Shown here piece after piece: positions 31,501 to 38,561 of a stretch of 64,000 nucleotides of DNA (position 1 is the stretch's first letter; the number at the start of each line of letters is the position of its first letter). The notes beneath the pieces were generated by a model. That model saw only the letters and a list, made by a program, of their open reading frames with translations. It was not told the DNA's origin and made no database searches. This DNA comes from an uncultured Bacteroidota bacterium. GTDB taxonomy: Bacteria > Bacteroidota > Bacteroidia > Flavobacteriales > Flavobacteriaceae. The position numbers and the translations under genes were made by a program. The DNA lies in NCBI GenBank assembly GCA_902590705.1, contig CACIXU010000004.1:1-64000 (forward strand), read 5' to 3'.

Positions 31501-32986
31501 AATCTCATTTAATAGGTTATACAAAATATTAGGGTTAAAATCCAATTCTAATTTACAGAATTCCATCACCAGAACTCGTACTTTTCCAGGAAATGAAAAG
31601 TCTGAAGAAATAGAAAAAACTAAAAAAAATAATGCTTTCAAAAAGGGGACTACTATGGTTGTCGACTTACTTTCTTCAGTCAAAAGGGTACAATTCAATT
31701 ATTCTGAAAACAATGGAAAGGTAATTCCAGGTTACTTGCCTAATGTTGGTTTTTTGGGAACTTTTGACCCTTCATTTGGATTTACATTTGGAAGTCAAGC
31801 CGATGTTAGATATGAGATCGCTAAAAGAGGTTGGTTGACGAATTTCCCTAATTTTTACGAACCTTTTGTCCAAATTAACAATAACAAACTAAATTTATCG
31901 GCACAAATTAATCCTATTAAAGATCTCACAATTGACCTAAATGCCGAGCGAAACCATTCCAATAATTTATCAGAAAACTATAGGATAGAGGATCAGAATT
32001 ATATCTCACTTAATACCAATGAATATGGTAATTTTGGAATGTCTACTATTCTAATAAAAACAGCCTTCTCAGGTGGGACAGGAATTGTAAATAAAAACTT
32101 TCAAAAGTTTAGGGATAATCGATTGATTATTGCAGAAAGAGTGGCTCAGAAAAACCTAGATGGGACGATTTTATATGACCAAGACGGATTTCCTGAAGGG
32201 TATAATAAAAATCATCAGACGATAATGGTTGCATCCTTTTTGTCAGCATATACTGGAACAAGCCCAAATAAAATTTCGTTAAACCCAATTCAATCTACGC
32301 CATTACCAAATTGGAATCTAACTTACACTGGATTAACAAAAATTAAATCTGTAGGGCGAATTTTTAACCGTTTCTCAATTTCACATGGATATCGATCCAG
32401 TTATACATTAACCAATTATCAAACAAATTTAGAATTTGATTCCTCCAAACCATTTCAAAAAGACCGAGTTGGAAACTATATGACTTCTCGATTTTATTCT
32501 AATATTAACCTGGCAGAGCAATTCAATCCCTTAATTCGTCTGGATATTGAGTTTAAAAACTCTTTTAAAATTTTAGCTGAGTTAAGAAAAGATCGGAGCC
32601 TGTCACTTAGTTTAGACAATAGTTTGTTAACCGAACAAACGGGGAATGAATATGTGGTAGGTATGGGATATCGATTGAAAGACCTTAGAATTAGAACTCG
32701 TCTGGGTGGCAATAGAGTTACCCTTAGTGGTGATCTTAATCTCAAAGCAGATTTCTCCTACAGAAAAAATATAACACTACTTAGAAATTTGGAATACGAT
32801 AACAATCAGGTCACTGCTGGACAAACACTCATGTCGATTAAATTTTCTGCGGGGTACAACTTGTCGAAAAATTTAACAAGCTTATTGTTCTATGATCATA
32901 ATTTCTCAGAATTTGCCATATCGACTGCTTTTCCCCAAACATCAATTCGCTCTGGAATAACCATTCGATATAATTTTGGAAACTAA
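25532..32986 (+). CDS. sprA: SprA, outer-membrane translocon of the type IX secretion/gliding machinery
   Basis: A 2484-residue outer-membrane protein, close to the length of known SprA (about 2400 residues). The N-terminal hydrophobic segment (about 9-31, ending Ala-Lys-Ala-Gln) is the signal peptide. Most of the protein is alternating-strand beta sequence with aromatic girdles, and the last strand ends in Ile-Arg-Tyr-Asn-Phe-Gly-Asn, as for outer-membrane barrels. Typical SprA stretches include the Tyr-Ile-Asp-Asp-Phe-Glu-Gly-Ala motif near 930. No ATG precedes the signal peptide; the only good start is the TTG at 25532, 6 nt after the ruvA stop. The flanking ruvA and gcvH match the order I know from flavobacteria. 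Confidence 0.94.
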   Translation: MICRKESKYILFKFQLLFLLLASTVNVAKAQDESSYDLSKIKITTSSSIISKYTFDPETGMYIYTQSIDDYPINAPLVLSPKEFQAMALSQQMKGYFQEKIATLAGNSANLTESQKNLLPEVYVNSKFFQSIFGGNTIDIVPQGSVGIDLGVRFQKNDNPAASPRNRRSFGFDFDQRISLSLLGKIGERLQITANYDTESTFDFQNLVKIEFNPPRLADTSEIIPDINNPNLSAAANKIIDLGQKISNTKQKIGDYQSTLNDAKRKIMDLKSKADSFSKEGLIGVGNNVTDFLNGKVTEDAILQNISIGNISMPLNSNLIRGAQSLFGVRTDLKFGRTNITGVFSEQRSQSQNVIAQGGGTLQEFNIFALDYEEDRHYFLAQYFRDNYDKFLQNYPYINSPIQITRIEIWVTNRGSQTTNIRNVVGFQDLGESDPSKTLLDNEIQNFFTGKIPLSPPSNDNNYLNPEAIDKEGILKAAIRDIAGVSNAFGVYEKYFDEGFDYAVLESARKLNANEFKFHPQLGYISLNQRLSNDEVLGVAFQYTFRGKVYQVGEFANGGVSGTNLVQNQTTQSQVINSNNLVVKLLKSNITDVRQPIWDLMMKNIYNTGAYQLAQEDFRLNILYSDPSPINYLTPVDKAIWPEWMMDRILLNTFNLDKLNFYQDPLPEGDGFFDYIPGVTIEPQYGRIIFPSVEPFGEYLFELLDDPNSQKENYGNTTTYNSNQKRYVFNEMYTKTKAAALEDTEKNKFLLKGSYKSEGGDGIPIGAFNVPRGSVKVTAGGRVLREGIDYTVNYAIGRVKIIDPAIQASNIPINISVENNSFFNQQNKRFSGMNVIHKFNDKVVIGGTLLNLSENPLTQKANYGTEPVNNTMIGFNANFSTEIPLFTRLVNKIPTIKTNVPSLLSFRGELAHLIAGKPKNTQLNGETNVYIDDFEGAQTNIDIKGFNSWKLSSVPFKNFKGSEIKENDLKSGYGRAKMAWYSIDPIFYAGGRPPGINNDDVSLNTTRRIFIKEIFPEQDLVQGTTTVQNTLDLAYFPQEKGPYNNATNQEFEGSIDENWAGIMRPINSTNFEMSNVEFIEFWLLDTFSDLDTQKDDLGDLYFHLGNISEDILKDGRKQFENGLPGNNGQNLVYSTPWGKVPSTQSLLYAFNTVPEDRAAQDLGFDGLNDREERLIYNNGPSDDPAGDNYEFFVSSKGGVLDRYKNYNGSQGNSPVAFSDTNRGNTTEPDSEDINRDQSMNTIDSYFEYRIPISKKMGVGNHPFITDVRENVKVKVPNGDEITTRWIQFKIPVQKGYYEDTQFSDYFEAINSIEDLRSIRFMRMILKGFSKPTVLRFGTLDLVRGDWRRYNQNLNDNIPKNKNTTVDISTVNILENENRIPVNYILPPDIEREQVNNNNTIVRQNEQSMSFRVCDLQPMDYRAVYKNVNVDIRQYQKLKMFIHAESIPGQESLPGEGSADEFDRRLVAFIRLGTDFKDNFYQIEVPLKPTEYSESNGNRLTAQSVWQPESNSIDVPIKLLAKLKAAAINNGSISRLSYFDEELNPVGEFSPINSLPGFKKYKFAVRGNPSLGSIKTLMVGVKNPSQKLGDVLCGEVWFNELRIAGIDSQGGWAAIGALDANLADFANVAATAGMSTIGFGSIDQTPNQSNREDMKQYDVITNVNAGQLLPEKWGLQIPVSFNIGETFITPEYDPFYQDILLQDRLDASKRSSQRDSINQQAIDYTKRKSISLIGVRKNKTGERPTRFYSPENFDFSYSFNQMLHHDYEIESQKDQNLQLGANYGHSFKPIEINPLRKVQFLSRKKYWQWLKEINLNVMPSSLEITSNINRNFSSQRFRQVYLEGINSNEQLPLPDLQLRNYLFDWSYAVNHNLTRSMRFTFTATNNNIVRNFLMDEPGNGFGRVNKSLGIWDGIWDTGQSDRHFQSLSINYKIPLRLIPFLSFIDANYNYTGDFSWQRGSNAMAAVTNENSQQLGQINTIQNANTKTLTGSISFNRLYKILGLKSNSNLQNSITRTRTFPGNEKSEEIEKTKKNNAFKKGTTMVVDLLSSVKRVQFNYSENNGKVIPGYLPNVGFLGTFDPSFGFTFGSQADVRYEIAKRGWLTNFPNFYEPFVQINNNKLNLSAQINPIKDLTIDLNAERNHSNNLSENYRIEDQNYISLNTNEYGNFGMSTILIKTAFSGGTGIVNKNFQKFRDNRLIIAERVAQKNLDGTILYDQDGFPEGYNKNHQTIMVASFLSAYTGTSPNKISLNPIQSTPLPNWNLTYTGLTKIKSVGRIFNRFSISHGYRSSYTLTNYQTNLEFDSSKPFQKDRVGNYMTSRFYSNINLAEQFNPLIRLDIEFKNSFKILAELRKDRSLSLSLDNSLLTEQTGNEYVVGMGYRLKDLRIRTRLGGNRVTLSGDLNLKADFSYRKNITLLRNLEYDNNQVTAGQTLMSIKFSAGYNLSKNLTSLLFYDHNFSEFAISTAFPQTSIRSGITIRYNFGN

Positions 32987-33026
32987 AAGTGAATTACATT
33001 ACTTTGTCAAATCTAATTTTTGGTAA

Positions 33027-33407
33027 ATGAATATTCCTACAGAACTAAAGTACACTAAAGACCATGAATGGGTAAAAATAGATGGTGAAATAGCTACAAT
33101 TGGTATTACTGATTTTGCTCAGCAAGAATTAGGTGACATTGTTTATATTGAAATCGAATCAATTGGAGAGACATTGGATGCAGAAGAAGTTTTTGGCACT
33201 GTTGAAGCAGTTAAAACCGTTTCTGACCTTTTTATGCCATTAAGTGGAGAGGTATTAGAATTTAATGCCGATTTAGAAGATACACCTGAATCTGTTAATG
33301 ATGACCCTTACAAATCTGGTTGGATGATTAAAGTTAAAATTGAAGATCCAAGTCAAATATCTGACTTACTTGACTTTGATGCCTACAAACAATTAATCAA
33401 AGCTTAA
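33027..33407 (+). CDS. gcvH: Glycine cleavage system H protein
   Basis: A 126-residue lipoyl carrier. The lipoylated lysine is Lys63 in [10 protein letters not shown], and the N-terminal Tyr-Thr-Lys-Asp-His-Glu-Trp motif is present. It shuttles the methylamine group between the P, T and L proteins, none of which is in the window. It lies 40 nt after sprA. An imperfect box (TA, three bases, TTTG) ends 4 nt before the ATG, so it may be partly independent of sprA. Confidence 0.96.
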   Translation: MNIPTELKYTKDHEWVKIDGEIATIGITDFAQQELGDIVYIEIESIGETLDAEEVFGTVEAVKTVSDLFMPLSGEVLEFNADLEDTPESVNDDPYKSGWMIKVKIEDPSQISDLLDFDAYKQLIKA

Positions 33408-33458
33408 AAATAAAAATCTATATCATTAAAAAAACCTTGTTTTTTATTGTTTTTTTTT

Positions 33459-33473
33459 TAGTTTAGCAAACTA
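33459..33473. repeat. Perfect 6-bp inverted repeat upstream of the TonB-like gene
   Basis: TAGTTT and AAACTA flank a 3-nt centre, just after a run of ten T. The right arm overlaps TATATTTA (33472-33479), a near match to the -7 box, 7 nt before the ATG at 33487. It could be an operator or a weak terminator for gcvH; neither can be proved here. Confidence 0.3.
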
Positions 33474-33486
33474 TATTTAACCCTCC

Positions 33487-34191
33487 ATGCAGCCAAAAAA
33501 AAATGAAAAAGCCGATTTGTCCAAGAATAGTAGCTTATATTTTATAATAGGCTTATCATCTATTTTACTTTTCACATGGATAGCCATTGAATGGAAAACA
33601 TATGATCGAAGTGGATATGGATATGAGGCATTGAATGTTGATGATGATGATGATGAGGATGTTCCTATAACTGAACAAATTAAAGTCCCACCACCCCCAC
33701 CACCTCCACCACCTGCTCCAGAGATAATTGAAGTAGTTGAAGATGAGGAAGAGGTTGAGGAAACGGTTATTGAATCTACTGAAACAGATCAAGAAGAAAT
33801 AGTTGAAATAGTTGAAGTTGAGGAAGAATTTGAAGATGTAGATGTTCCATTTGCTGTGATAGAGGATGTTCCTATTTACCCTGGCTGTGAAAGAGTTGCT
33901 AAATCAAAAAGAAGACAGTGTTTTCAAGAACAAATTAATAAACATATTCGAAAAAATTTCAGATACCCTGAAATAGCCCAAGAAATGGGAATACAAGGCA
34001 GGGTTTATGTTAATTTTATTATTTCAAAGGACGGCTCTATTACTAATATAAGAATGCGGGGTCCAGATAAAAATCTTGAAAAAGAAGCTGCTCGAATTAT
34101 AGGTAGATTACCAAAAATGACTCCTGGAAAGCAAAGAGGTAGACCTGTTCGAGTTCCATTCAGTATCCCTATTACTTTCAGACTTCAGTAA
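33487..34191 (+). CDS. TonB-family energy transducer
   Basis: A 234-residue protein with the TonB plan: short cytoplasmic N-terminus, one transmembrane helix (about 17-36), a rigid Pro-rich stretch of nine consecutive prolines near residues 69-77, a very acidic Glu/Val-rich linker, and a C-terminal TonB domain (about 150-234) with Ile-Gln-Gly-Arg-Val-Tyr-Val-Asn-Phe-Ile. Such proteins transmit the proton-motive force to outer-membrane receptors. ExbB/ExbD are not nearby. A run of six acidic residues (Asp-rich) near residue 51 comes from a GAT-repeat tract. Confidence 0.88.
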   Translation: MQPKKNEKADLSKNSSLYFIIGLSSILLFTWIAIEWKTYDRSGYGYEALNVDDDDDEDVPITEQIKVPPPPPPPPPAPEIIEVVEDEEEVEETVIESTETDQEEIVEIVEVEEEFEDVDVPFAVIEDVPIYPGCERVAKSKRRQCFQEQINKHIRKNFRYPEIAQEMGIQGRVYVNFIISKDGSITNIRMRGPDKNLEKEAARIIGRLPKMTPGKQRGRPVRVPFSIPITFRLQ

Positions 34192-34226
34192 CATCAACTT
34201 ATTATTTTTAAAATTACATTATGGTC

Positions 34227-34258
34227 TTTGGTCAATGATAATTTGTAAACTATCTTTG
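34227..34258 (+). promoter_or_regulatory. Promoter of the ctaB-cox III/IV-SCO cluster
   Basis: TTTG at 34227-34230 and TATCTTTG at 34251-34258 are separated by exactly 20 nt, matching both elements and the spacing of the Bacteroidota consensus. The ctaB ATG is 12 nt downstream. This is the best full promoter in the window. Confidence 0.7.
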
Positions 34259-34269
34259 TCTATGGAAAA

Positions 34270-35181
34270 ATGATGATGAAATTTTATTCTAATAGTTTAC
34301 AATCTTCAACCTTTAATATTGGACTAATAGTTACTGATTTTTTTCAGTTAACAAAGTTTCGTCTTGCAATTAGTGTTGTTTTTTCTTCATTAGCTGGATA
34401 TTTACTAGCTGTAGATAAAATCGAAACTAATATTTTATTGGGTTTATCCTTTGGAGGCTATGCCATGGTAGGTGCATCCAATGCTTTTAATCAATTGATT
34501 GAAAAGAATAAAGACTCATTAATGTTAAGGACCCAAAATCGGCCCCTTCCTGGTGGGAGGATGACAAATGCTGTAGCTATCACAATCGCCATGTTCTTGG
34601 CTGTTATAGGAGTTATAATTTTACACTATATCAATTATAAGACTGCAATTTTTGGAGCTTTATCTATATTTCTATATACCTGTGTTTACACCCCATTAAA
34701 GTCGAAAACTTCTCTAGCAGTTTTTGTTGGTGCATTTCCAGGTGCCATTCCCTTCATGTTGGGTTGGGTTGCAGCTACAGGAAGCTTTGGAATTGAACCT
34801 GGGATTCTCTTTATGATTCAATTTTTTTGGCAGTTTCCACACTTTTGGGCAATCGGTTGGATGGTGGATGAAGATTATAAAAAGGCAGGATTTAAGATGT
34901 TACCAACAGGAAGTCCAGATAAAACCACAGCATTTCTAATTGTTTTTTATTCTTTTTGGACTATTGTTGTTTCGATTTTACCCTACACTAGATACTCAGG
35001 AGATTTAAATCTATCTATCCAAGCTACTTTTGCCTTACTTACAATAGGGATTTATTTTCTCTACTTTGCTTTTAAGTTAATGCAAGAAAAAACTAAAAGG
35101 GCAGCTAGAAAACTAATGTATGCTAGTATTTTATATATCAGTTTTTTGCAAATTATTTATGTTATTGATAAGTGGATTTAG
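34270..35181 (+). CDS. ctaB: Protoheme IX farnesyltransferase (heme O synthase)
   Basis: A 303-residue UbiA-family membrane prenyltransferase with about nine helices. The first Asp-rich/active loop is seen as Asn-Ala-Phe-Asn-Gln-...-Asp-Ser-Leu-Met-Leu-Arg-Thr-x-Asn-Arg-Pro-Leu-Pro near residues 75-100, and the second as Trp-Met-Val-Asp-Glu-Asp-Tyr near 197-203. It adds the farnesyl group to heme b, the first step to heme A for CoxA. No ctaA is in the window. Three ATG codons in a row begin the frame; the first is used. Confidence 0.94.
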   Translation: MMMKFYSNSLQSSTFNIGLIVTDFFQLTKFRLAISVVFSSLAGYLLAVDKIETNILLGLSFGGYAMVGASNAFNQLIEKNKDSLMLRTQNRPLPGGRMTNAVAITIAMFLAVIGVIILHYINYKTAIFGALSIFLYTCVYTPLKSKTSLAVFVGAFPGAIPFMLGWVAATGSFGIEPGILFMIQFFWQFPHFWAIGWMVDEDYKKAGFKMLPTGSPDKTTAFLIVFYSFWTIVVSILPYTRYSGDLNLSIQATFALLTIGIYFLYFAFKLMQEKTKRAARKLMYASILYISFLQIIYVIDKWI

Positions 35182-35183
35182 GA

Positions 35184-35753
35184 ATGAGTGAGTTACAAAT
35201 AAAACAAGAAAGGGCAAAAAAAATGATGCTTTGGGTAGGAATGATAAGTATGTCTATGACATTTGCTGGGTTGACAAGTGCATATGTTGTAAGTAGCACA
35301 AGAGCTGATTGGCTTTCCAAATTCGATCTACCAAGCGCTTTTACAATTAGTACTTTTTTAATTGCAACTAGCAGTTTGACGTTTTTTTTGGCTAAACAAT
35401 CTATTAATAATGGAAATAAAAAAAGGACCAAGTTATTAATATTAAGTACTCTAGGATTGGCCCTTCTTTTTGTTTATTTTCAATTTAAAGGTTTTGGAGA
35501 TATTATTGATCAAGGATACTATTTTACTGGAGCAGAAAGTTCAATTACTACATCCTTTTTGTATGTATTAATTTTACTTCATTTGGCTCACCTATTTTCC
35601 GGATTAATTGTGTTAATGGTTGTTTATTATCAATTGCAAAAAGGGCGCTATTTTGGATCAAATACTTTAGGTTTTGAATTGGCTCATTTGTTTTGGCATT
35701 TTCTAGATTTGTTGTGGATTTATTTGTATCTATTTATTATACTGTACAGGTAA
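35184..35753 (+). CDS. coxC: Cytochrome c oxidase subunit III (first copy, short form)
   Basis: A 189-residue, five-helix member of the heme-copper oxidase subunit III family. The final helix carries His-Leu-Phe-Trp-His-Phe-Leu-Asp-Leu-Leu-Trp, matching the family's Trp-His-Phe-x-Asp signature, and His-Leu-Ala-His-Leu-Phe-Ser-Gly is present. Start set at the ATG at 35184, 2 nt after the ctaB stop; a GTG at 35172 inside ctaB is less likely. A second subunit III gene follows. Confidence 0.88.
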   Translation: MSELQIKQERAKKMMLWVGMISMSMTFAGLTSAYVVSSTRADWLSKFDLPSAFTISTFLIATSSLTFFLAKQSINNGNKKRTKLLILSTLGLALLFVYFQFKGFGDIIDQGYYFTGAESSITTSFLYVLILLHLAHLFSGLIVLMVVYYQLQKGRYFGSNTLGFELAHLFWHFLDLLWIYLYLFIILYR

Positions 35754-35759
35754 AATATA

Positions 35760-35767
35760 TAAATTTG
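35760..35767 (+). promoter_or_regulatory. Possible internal promoter before the second subunit III gene
   Basis: TAAATTTG matches TAnnTTTG 24 nt before the ATG at 35792, in the 38-nt gap between the two subunit III genes. No -33 box was identified. Confidence 0.3.
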
Positions 35768-35791
35768 TAATAAATAATTTGAATTATATCT

Positions 35792-36766
35792 ATGGAATTG
35801 ACTGCAGCTGAAAAAGAGTCAAATCTTTGGTCTGGGGGCCAAAGACCCCTTAACGCGAGCTATGGAAAATTAATGATGTGGTTTTTCATTGTTTCTGATG
35901 CCTTGACTTTCTCAGGCTTCTTGGTTTCATATGGATTTTCAAGATTTAAAAACATCGACTCTTGGCCCATTGCAGACGAAGTTTTTACTCATTTCCCATT
36001 TTTACATGGTATAGACGCTCCAATGTATTATGTTGCATTGATGACATTTATATTAATTTTTTCCTCTGTTACAATGGTTTTAGCTGTTGACGCTGGACAT
36101 CATATGAATAAATCCAAAGTAACATTTTATATGCTTTTAACAATTATTGGTGGTGCAGTTTTTGTAGGTTCACAGGCTTGGGAATGGAAAAATTTTATCA
36201 AGGGAGAATATGGTGCTCTTGAAACAAAAGGAGGTCAGATTCTTCAATTTATTAATGCTGATAATGGTGAAAGAGTTTCCATTGCAGATTTTTCGATTTC
36301 AATTCCCACAGAAAGAAGCGCTCACAAAGGCAGTAACGGAGTATGGTATAAAAGTGAAGGTACTTTACCATCCTACTCTGTCAACGAAGTAGTCGAGGGA
36401 TTCCAAGAGAATAGAAATCTGGTAATCAGAATTGAGAAGCTTGATAAAAATGGACAAAAGATTATTCTTTCTAGAGATGATTCTTTAGATAAAGTTGAGA
36501 ATGCTGTTGCTGTTGTCGAAGGTGCAAATTTAGTTCATAACGAGTATGGAAATCGCTTATTTGCAGATTTCTTTTTTTTCATTACTGGGTTTCATGGGTT
36601 TCATGTGTTTTCAGGTGTTATAATTAATTTAATTATATTTTTCAATGTGATAATTGGAACTTATGAAAGAAGAGGGCATTATGAAATGGTTGAAAAAGTT
36701 GGTTTATATTGGCATTTTGTCGATTTAGTATGGGTATTTGTGTTTACATTTTTCTATTTGGTTTAA
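35792..36766 (+). CDS. Cytochrome c oxidase subunit III (second copy, with soluble insertion)
   Basis: A 324-residue subunit III family protein. The family pattern is split: Gly-Ser-Gln-Ala-Trp-Glu-Trp closes one helix near residue 131 and the next, with Thr-Gly-Phe-His-Gly-Phe-His-Val, starts only near 255. The roughly 110 residues between are hydrophilic and strand-rich and look like a small soluble domain inserted in a loop. The last helix carries Trp-His-Phe-Val-Asp-Leu-Val-Trp. It probably joins the same oxidase as the first copy. The insertion might contact the Act complex, which is inference. Confidence 0.88.
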   Translation: MELTAAEKESNLWSGGQRPLNASYGKLMMWFFIVSDALTFSGFLVSYGFSRFKNIDSWPIADEVFTHFPFLHGIDAPMYYVALMTFILIFSSVTMVLAVDAGHHMNKSKVTFYMLLTIIGGAVFVGSQAWEWKNFIKGEYGALETKGGQILQFINADNGERVSIADFSISIPTERSAHKGSNGVWYKSEGTLPSYSVNEVVEGFQENRNLVIRIEKLDKNGQKIILSRDDSLDKVENAVAVVEGANLVHNEYGNRLFADFFFFITGFHGFHVFSGVIINLIIFFNVIIGTYERRGHYEMVEKVGLYWHFVDLVWVFVFTFFYLV

Positions 36767-36782
36767 TAATAAATTTTTGCTT

Positions 36783-37166
36783 ATGGCTGAAGACTTTCAC
36801 AAACTAGCTATTTTTAGAGGACTGTTAAAATTTAAATCAAACGTTCAAAAAATATGGGGGGTTTTGATTTTTCTGTCAATCGTAACTACAATTGAGGTTG
36901 TTCTAGGGATTTTAAAACCTGAGTTTCTACTTTCGTATTTCCTAAATATGAAATTATTGAATTGGATATTCATTATTTTAACCTTGGTTAAAGCATATTA
37001 TATAGCCTGGGATTTTATGCACATAAGAGATGAAAGGGGGAGTCTTCAAGGTTCTATTGTTCTTCCACTAATTATATTGATACCTTATTTAATATTCATA
37101 TTAGTATTAGAGGCAGACTATATTTTTGATGTCATGAATACTGGTTTTCAAAGTTGGAACTTCTAA
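36783..37166 (+). CDS. Cytochrome c oxidase subunit IV family protein
   Basis: A 127-residue membrane protein with three hydrophobic helices (about 28-48, 60-78, 95-118) and the motif Trp-Asp-Phe-Met-His-Ile-Arg-Asp-Glu, typical of bacterial oxidase subunit IV. The ATG at 36783 lies 16 nt after the subunit III stop; an ATG at 36738 inside that gene would add a spurious 15-residue head. It is an accessory, cofactor-free subunit. Confidence 0.85.
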   Translation: MAEDFHKLAIFRGLLKFKSNVQKIWGVLIFLSIVTTIEVVLGILKPEFLLSYFLNMKLLNWIFIILTLVKAYYIAWDFMHIRDERGSLQGSIVLPLIILIPYLIFILVLEADYIFDVMNTGFQSWNF

Positions 37167-37196
37167 TACGAATCTTTAATCAGCAAAAGACTTTTC

Positions 37197-37850
37197 ATGA
37201 GTCAAAAAACAAAAAAATATTTTGTTCTCTGCATTCTTTTTATATTCCCAATAGTCATTTACCTATTTTTTGCATCTGGTAAAAATAATTTCGCATTACT
37301 TCCAGTTTTAACAGAGAATGTTAACGAGATCAAAAACTTCAAAACTCTTTCTGGAGAAAAGATTCAATTGGAAGATAAAATCTCTATTTTAGGTTTTTGG
37401 GGAGAAGATCTTTCTGAAAAAAAAGGTGACGCTTTAAACCTCAATCAAAAAATTTATAAACGTTTTTATCAATTTAAAGACTTCCAATTTGTAATGGTTT
37501 TAGAAAACGGTCTACAGGATCAGGTTAATATTTTGAAAGAAGAACTAAAAGAGGGAGTTGGGACAGATCTAGTTAAGTGGAGATTTGTTTTTGGCTCTCC
37601 GGACGAAATACAAGATTTATTTGACAGTCTGAGAACTAATTTAAATCTTTCTCAAGGGAAAAGTTCTCCTTATGTTTTTATAATCGATAAAGAAGTTAAT
37701 CTAAGAGGCCGAGATGACGATGAGGATGTTGGAACCTTATATGGTTTCAATTCTCAGTCAGTTGCCGAAATAAACAATAAGATGGTGGACGATGTAAAGG
37801 TAATTTTAGCAGAATATCGACGAGCTTGGAAAAAGTACAACCAGAATTAA
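37197..37850 (+). CDS. Membrane-anchored SCO/thioredoxin-like protein lacking copper ligands
   Basis: A 217-residue protein with one N-terminal membrane helix (about 8-25) and a soluble domain that parallels its SCO neighbour: Ile-Ser-Ile-Leu-Gly-Phe-Trp-Gly-Glu aligns with the SCO strand before CxxxC, and Tyr-Val-Phe-Ile-Ile-Asp-Lys-Glu with the strand after the SCO ligand His. At the CxxxC position there is Glu-Asp-Leu-Ser-Glu, and the His is replaced by Ser. The only Cys in the protein is inside the membrane helix. It cannot bind copper as SCO does; a structural or chaperone role in oxidase assembly is inference. It ends 1 nt before the sco start. Confidence 0.7.
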   Translation: MSQKTKKYFVLCILFIFPIVIYLFFASGKNNFALLPVLTENVNEIKNFKTLSGEKIQLEDKISILGFWGEDLSEKKGDALNLNQKIYKRFYQFKDFQFVMVLENGLQDQVNILKEELKEGVGTDLVKWRFVFGSPDEIQDLFDSLRTNLNLSQGKSSPYVFIIDKEVNLRGRDDDEDVGTLYGFNSQSVAEINNKMVDDVKVILAEYRRAWKKYNQN

Positions 37851-37851
37851 T

Positions 37852-38550
37852 ATGAGGAAAAATTATAAACACCTTGGATTGATCGTAATCATTACTGTCT
37901 TTGCTCTTCTTTTTATTCCAAAGATTATTGAGAGATTGAGAAGTGATACCGCCGTTCAGGATAACCGATCAGCTCCCGCAAAGCCTTTAGCGTATATTAA
38001 ACTTAATGGAGAAGTTAAAAGGGTTCCTGATTTTTTAATGTATAATCAAGATAGCCTATTGATTAGTAATGAAGATTATTTAGGTAAGGTATATATAGCA
38101 GAGTTTTTTTTTAGTCGTTGTCCTACTATTTGTCCAATAATGAATAGAAATATGAAAATTTTAGATGATAGATTTTGGAAAAGACAAGATTTTGGGATAG
38201 CCTCTTTTACTATTGACCCTGATCATGATACTCCGATAATTTTAAAAGAATACGCCCAGAATTATAAAGTAAAATCTAAAAATTGGCATTTTCTTAACGA
38301 TAAGAAAGATCGGGTATATGAGCTAGCAAATTCAGGATTTAGTATCTTTGCAAGTATAAATCCATTAGTAGCAGGCGGTTTTGAGCACCAAGGGTATTTT
38401 GCCTTGATTGATAAAAAGGGATATATAAGATCCAGAGTCGATCGCTTTGACAATCCGATCGTATATTATTCAGGAATTGACAGAGATGATCAAGAAATCC
38501 AGGGGGTTGATATGCTACTAGAGGATATTGAGCTGCTCTTAAAGGAATAA
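37852..38550 (+). CDS. SCO1/SenC-type copper chaperone for cytochrome oxidase
   Basis: A 232-residue protein with an N-terminal membrane anchor (about 8-25) and a thioredoxin-fold domain. The copper ligands are complete: C90 and C94 in Cys-Pro-Thr-Ile-Cys-Pro and His179 in Glu-His-Gln-Gly-Tyr-Phe. The Thr-Ile-Asp-Pro-Asp-His-Asp motif of the family is also present. It delivers copper to the CuA site of CoxB. Set within the ctaB-cox cluster, directly after its degenerate relative. Confidence 0.93.
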   Translation: MRKNYKHLGLIVIITVFALLFIPKIIERLRSDTAVQDNRSAPAKPLAYIKLNGEVKRVPDFLMYNQDSLLISNEDYLGKVYIAEFFFSRCPTICPIMNRNMKILDDRFWKRQDFGIASFTIDPDHDTPIILKEYAQNYKVKSKNWHFLNDKKDRVYELANSGFSIFASINPLVAGGFEHQGYFALIDKKGYIRSRVDRFDNPIVYYSGIDRDDQEIQGVDMLLEDIELLLKE

Positions 38551-38561
38551 AAGTTTAGAAA

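Noticed and set aside
33431..33460. T-rich run after gcvH as an intrinsic terminator
   Set aside because: Only an A/T stem precedes the T run; too weak to call.
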